From Faucicola osloensis_C (lineage in GTDB: Bacteria > Pseudomonadota > Gammaproteobacteria > Pseudomonadales > Moraxellaceae), in assembly GCA_019353055.1 (NCBI GenBank), contig JABAHL010000005.1, forward strand, positions 62,001 to 126,000: a DNA stretch of 64,000 nucleotides, in the 5' to 3' direction. The notes under the pieces were generated by a model that saw only the letters and a list, made by a program, of their open reading frames with translations, ran no database searches and was not told where the DNA came from. The translations under genes and the position numbers were made by a program. Within the stretch, counting starts at the first letter, position 1, and each line of letters opens with the position of its first letter. Positions 62,368 to 64,000 of the stretch are shown one piece after another.

Positions 62368-62443
62368 TATGTTCGCCACCTAGGCGACTTAGAAAACTGT
62401 TTTATTTTAAAAAATCTTCACCGCCACACAGGCGGCTTAGTGT
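62368..62443 (+). ncRNA. Mini-CRISPR encoding a crRNA-like (CreR-type) RNA
   Basis: Two degenerate repeats (62368-62395 and 62416-62443) flank a 20-nt pseudo-spacer, ACTGTTTTATTTTAAAAAAT. The first keeps a 5-bp hairpin TCGCC-ACCTA-GGCGA: its outer pair changed from C-G to T-A on both sides, a compensated change that argues for selection. It also keeps an intact handle CTTAGAAA. The second keeps CCGCC-ACACA-GGCGG but its last three bases are TGT. The sense strand is plus, opposite to the main array. The spacer is far shorter than the 32 nt of the array, as in known Cas-regulating RNAs that bind but do not cut. Expression is untested. Confidence 0.75.
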
Positions 62444-62448
62444 TTTTT
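62416..62448. terminator. Second pseudo-repeat as bidirectional terminator
   Basis: The CCGCC/GGCGG hairpin is followed by TGTTTTTT on the plus strand and by GATTTTTT on the minus strand. It could end both the mini-CRISPR RNA and the cas3 message. The cas3 stop codon (62437-62439) lies inside this repeat. Confidence 0.65.
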
Positions 62449-63999
62449 CCAACAGCCGAAGCGTTCATCAAAATAATAACCATTTTGATGCTCTGCCAAG
62501 GCTACATTGGAAAAGCGTATCACGATAGAATTTGGGCTAAATTCTGGGAATTTTTGCCCCAAATCTGCCAAGACAGTTTCCAATCGACTATCTAGCCACA
62601 CATCGACTAAAGGACTAACAGTCATTATCTCATACGGTTGTATCACACTATTGACGGTGTCGGCATAATTTAACCCATGCTCTTTAACACTTTCGCTGCT
62701 ATAAATATTAAACGTATCTTCATCAGGCTTAATGATATATTCCACATTGGCACGCCCTGCCCGAAACGGTGTCAAAACGCTTAAATGGACATGGTGACGA
62801 TTGGCGGTTTGCTCATCTTTAAAATAGGCATTGACCACGTTAAACCCTGAATTATTCATCAAATCTGCCATGACTTGATGTTCCAAATCCACCAAGCTAC
62901 CTTTTGGATTGGGTTCAGCCGATTTTTGAATACGGCTTACCGCATCAATCTTGTGTAGGGTAGTTGTATCGACCAATTCGTTCATATCATGGTTATCAAG
63001 TTGATATTGCTGATTTTCAAACCCTGGTTGAGCAAATACCGCATGGTTGCTATGGGTTTGCACATGGCTTTTTAATGCGCGAATATTGTGTTGCCAAATC
63101 CCAATATTGGGCGTATCTGCCACTTTATCGGTACGATGTCGCCACACGCGCCCTGCCAGCTGAATAATTGACCGCATCGAGCTTGGCTCAACCAACGCCC
63201 AGTCATAATCATGGTCACGCCCCACTTCTGCCACAGGCGTGGCAAGCACGATAAAAATATGATTGGTTTTGTCTGGGTGCTTGGCAATCGCCTGTTGGAT
63301 ATCGCTACGTTTCATAAAGTCTTCGGCAGTGACGTTTTTACGAGTCAAAACCTTATCTAGCCGATTTTCCAAACGGTTTCTGAGTGCCAAAACTTGCTGA
63401 GAATGGTAACAACATAGATAAAACTGGGTGTCTTGCACACCGTCCAAACTTGCTAATTGGTGCATGGCTTGGGCAATTTGCATCAATGGCTGGATATTTG
63501 CCATACGAATTAAGCCGATACTCACTTTTTTTTCACAAGCTGTAATATGGTGATGTTCATGGAAATGGCTGGCATATTGCAATAACTGTGTGGCAATGTC
63601 TTGATAAAATTGAGCTTGTTTTTCACCATGATAAACCATAGATAACGGCAAAATTTTTGCCATTCTGCGAGTGGGTTGTTTTTGTAAAAACTGACAACGC
63701 TTTTGAATAAACGTGCCATGAGCAACATGGAATTGCTCATGATTTTGGCAGTAAGTGCTTGTGGCATTATTTTCATCAAACCATGCACAAGCGACTTGCG
63801 GAGTGGCGTAGCCAAACTGCTCGTTATAAATTTTTCGCCCTGCCAGATAGGCTTGGAACAAGCCTTCAAGCATATCTGGCGGTAATGTCGCCGATGATAG
63901 CAATACACGTGAACCGAACAACCCTGCCAAATGCACCAAGCGAGACAATGCAGGCATATCATGTTGGTCAAAATCATCGGGTTCATCCAAAATCAAATC
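62437..63999 (-). CDS. cas3: CRISPR helicase-nuclease Cas3 (type I-F, 3' part; cut by right edge)
   Basis: The last ~520 residues. Type I-F Cas3 is normally fused behind Cas2, but that end is outside the window. The Walker B/DEAD-type motif is ILDEPDDFD right at the edge, followed by motif III LSSATLPPD. VLATPVAEVGRDHDYDWALV and QLAGRVWRHR are helicase motifs V and VI. The C-terminal domain follows (SLVDLEHQVMADLM). The frame has no start in the window (its first visible codons are D-L-I-L-D-E-P). Its stop codon overlaps the mini-CRISPR pseudo-repeat. Confidence 0.95.
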   Translation of the reverse strand, partial: DLILDEPDDFDQHDMPALSRLVHLAGLFGSRVLLSSATLPPDMLEGLFQAYLAGRKIYNEQFGYATPQVACAWFDENNATSTYCQNHEQFHVAHGTFIQKRCQFLQKQPTRRMAKILPLSMVYHGEKQAQFYQDIATQLLQYASHFHEHHHITACEKKVSIGLIRMANIQPLMQIAQAMHQLASLDGVQDTQFYLCCYHSQQVLALRNRLENRLDKVLTRKNVTAEDFMKRSDIQQAIAKHPDKTNHIFIVLATPVAEVGRDHDYDWALVEPSSMRSIIQLAGRVWRHRTDKVADTPNIGIWQHNIRALKSHVQTHSNHAVFAQPGFENQQYQLDNHDMNELVDTTTLHKIDAVSRIQKSAEPNPKGSLVDLEHQVMADLMNNSGFNVVNAYFKDEQTANRHHVHLSVLTPFRAGRANVEYIIKPDEDTFNIYSSESVKEHGLNYADTVNSVIQPYEIMTVSPLVDVWLDSRLETVLADLGQKFPEFSPNSIVIRFSNVALAEHQNGYYFDERFGCWKKH

Positions 64000-64000
64000 G

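Overview
The window looks like a chromosomal segment of a Moraxellaceae bacterium, probably Moraxella (Faucicola) osloensis or a close relative. This is inferred from protein style, gene neighbourhoods (proC-yggT, divergent efp/epmB, FimX-like protein, MoxR-DUF58-TgpA) and moderate AT content. No rRNA gene or intact insertion sequence is visible.

Bases 1-28.7 kb are mostly housekeeping genes: the end of tilS, proC, yggT, a cardiolipin synthase, thiD, tRNA-Ser and tRNA-Arg, an RDD membrane protein, ispA, an acyl-CoA dehydrogenase, a fossil of an ABC transporter, marC, purK, telA, efp with divergent epmB (whose product helps modify EF-P), an unrecognised 588-residue protein beside a FimX-like degenerate GGDEF/EAL regulator, a lipoprotein cytochrome c, a MoxR/DUF58/transglutaminase set and metH. 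Several intergenic gaps hold three-copy tandem repeats of 12-16 bp, often right after a stop codon. A 123-bp MITE-like element lies upstream of metH.

Bases 29.2-46.7 kb form a one-directional block of six large surface-protein genes. Four encode secreted proteins of about 890-1040 residues built of DUF11-type beta-sandwich modules with Asp-rich calcium-type loops. One is a 158-residue single-domain relative. One is a 1593-residue protein with DUF11, SdrD-B-like and Ig-like modules ahead of a predicted outer-membrane barrel. Together they look like an uncharacterised cell-surface assembly. ppk2, a frameshifted small exported-protein gene and tRNA-Val follow.

Bases 48.8-64 kb hold a type I-F CRISPR-Cas locus. 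The array has 156 repeats and 155 spacers and reads on the minus strand from a leader next to cas6f. Beyond it lie cas6f, cas7f, cas5f, cas8f and the 3' part of cas3 (cut by the right edge). Two point changes in the repeat record how its template evolved, and two exact internal duplications are present. Groups of spacers hit homologous coding sequences.

The most notable element is a two-repeat mini-CRISPR in the gap between cas3 and cas8f, on the opposite strand to the array. Its 20-nt pseudo-spacer matches the putative cas8f promoter at 14 of its first 15 positions. The single mismatch is at position 6, and a CC PAM sits directly 5' of the match. This is the expected design of a crRNA-like RNA that guides the Csy complex to repress its own operon.
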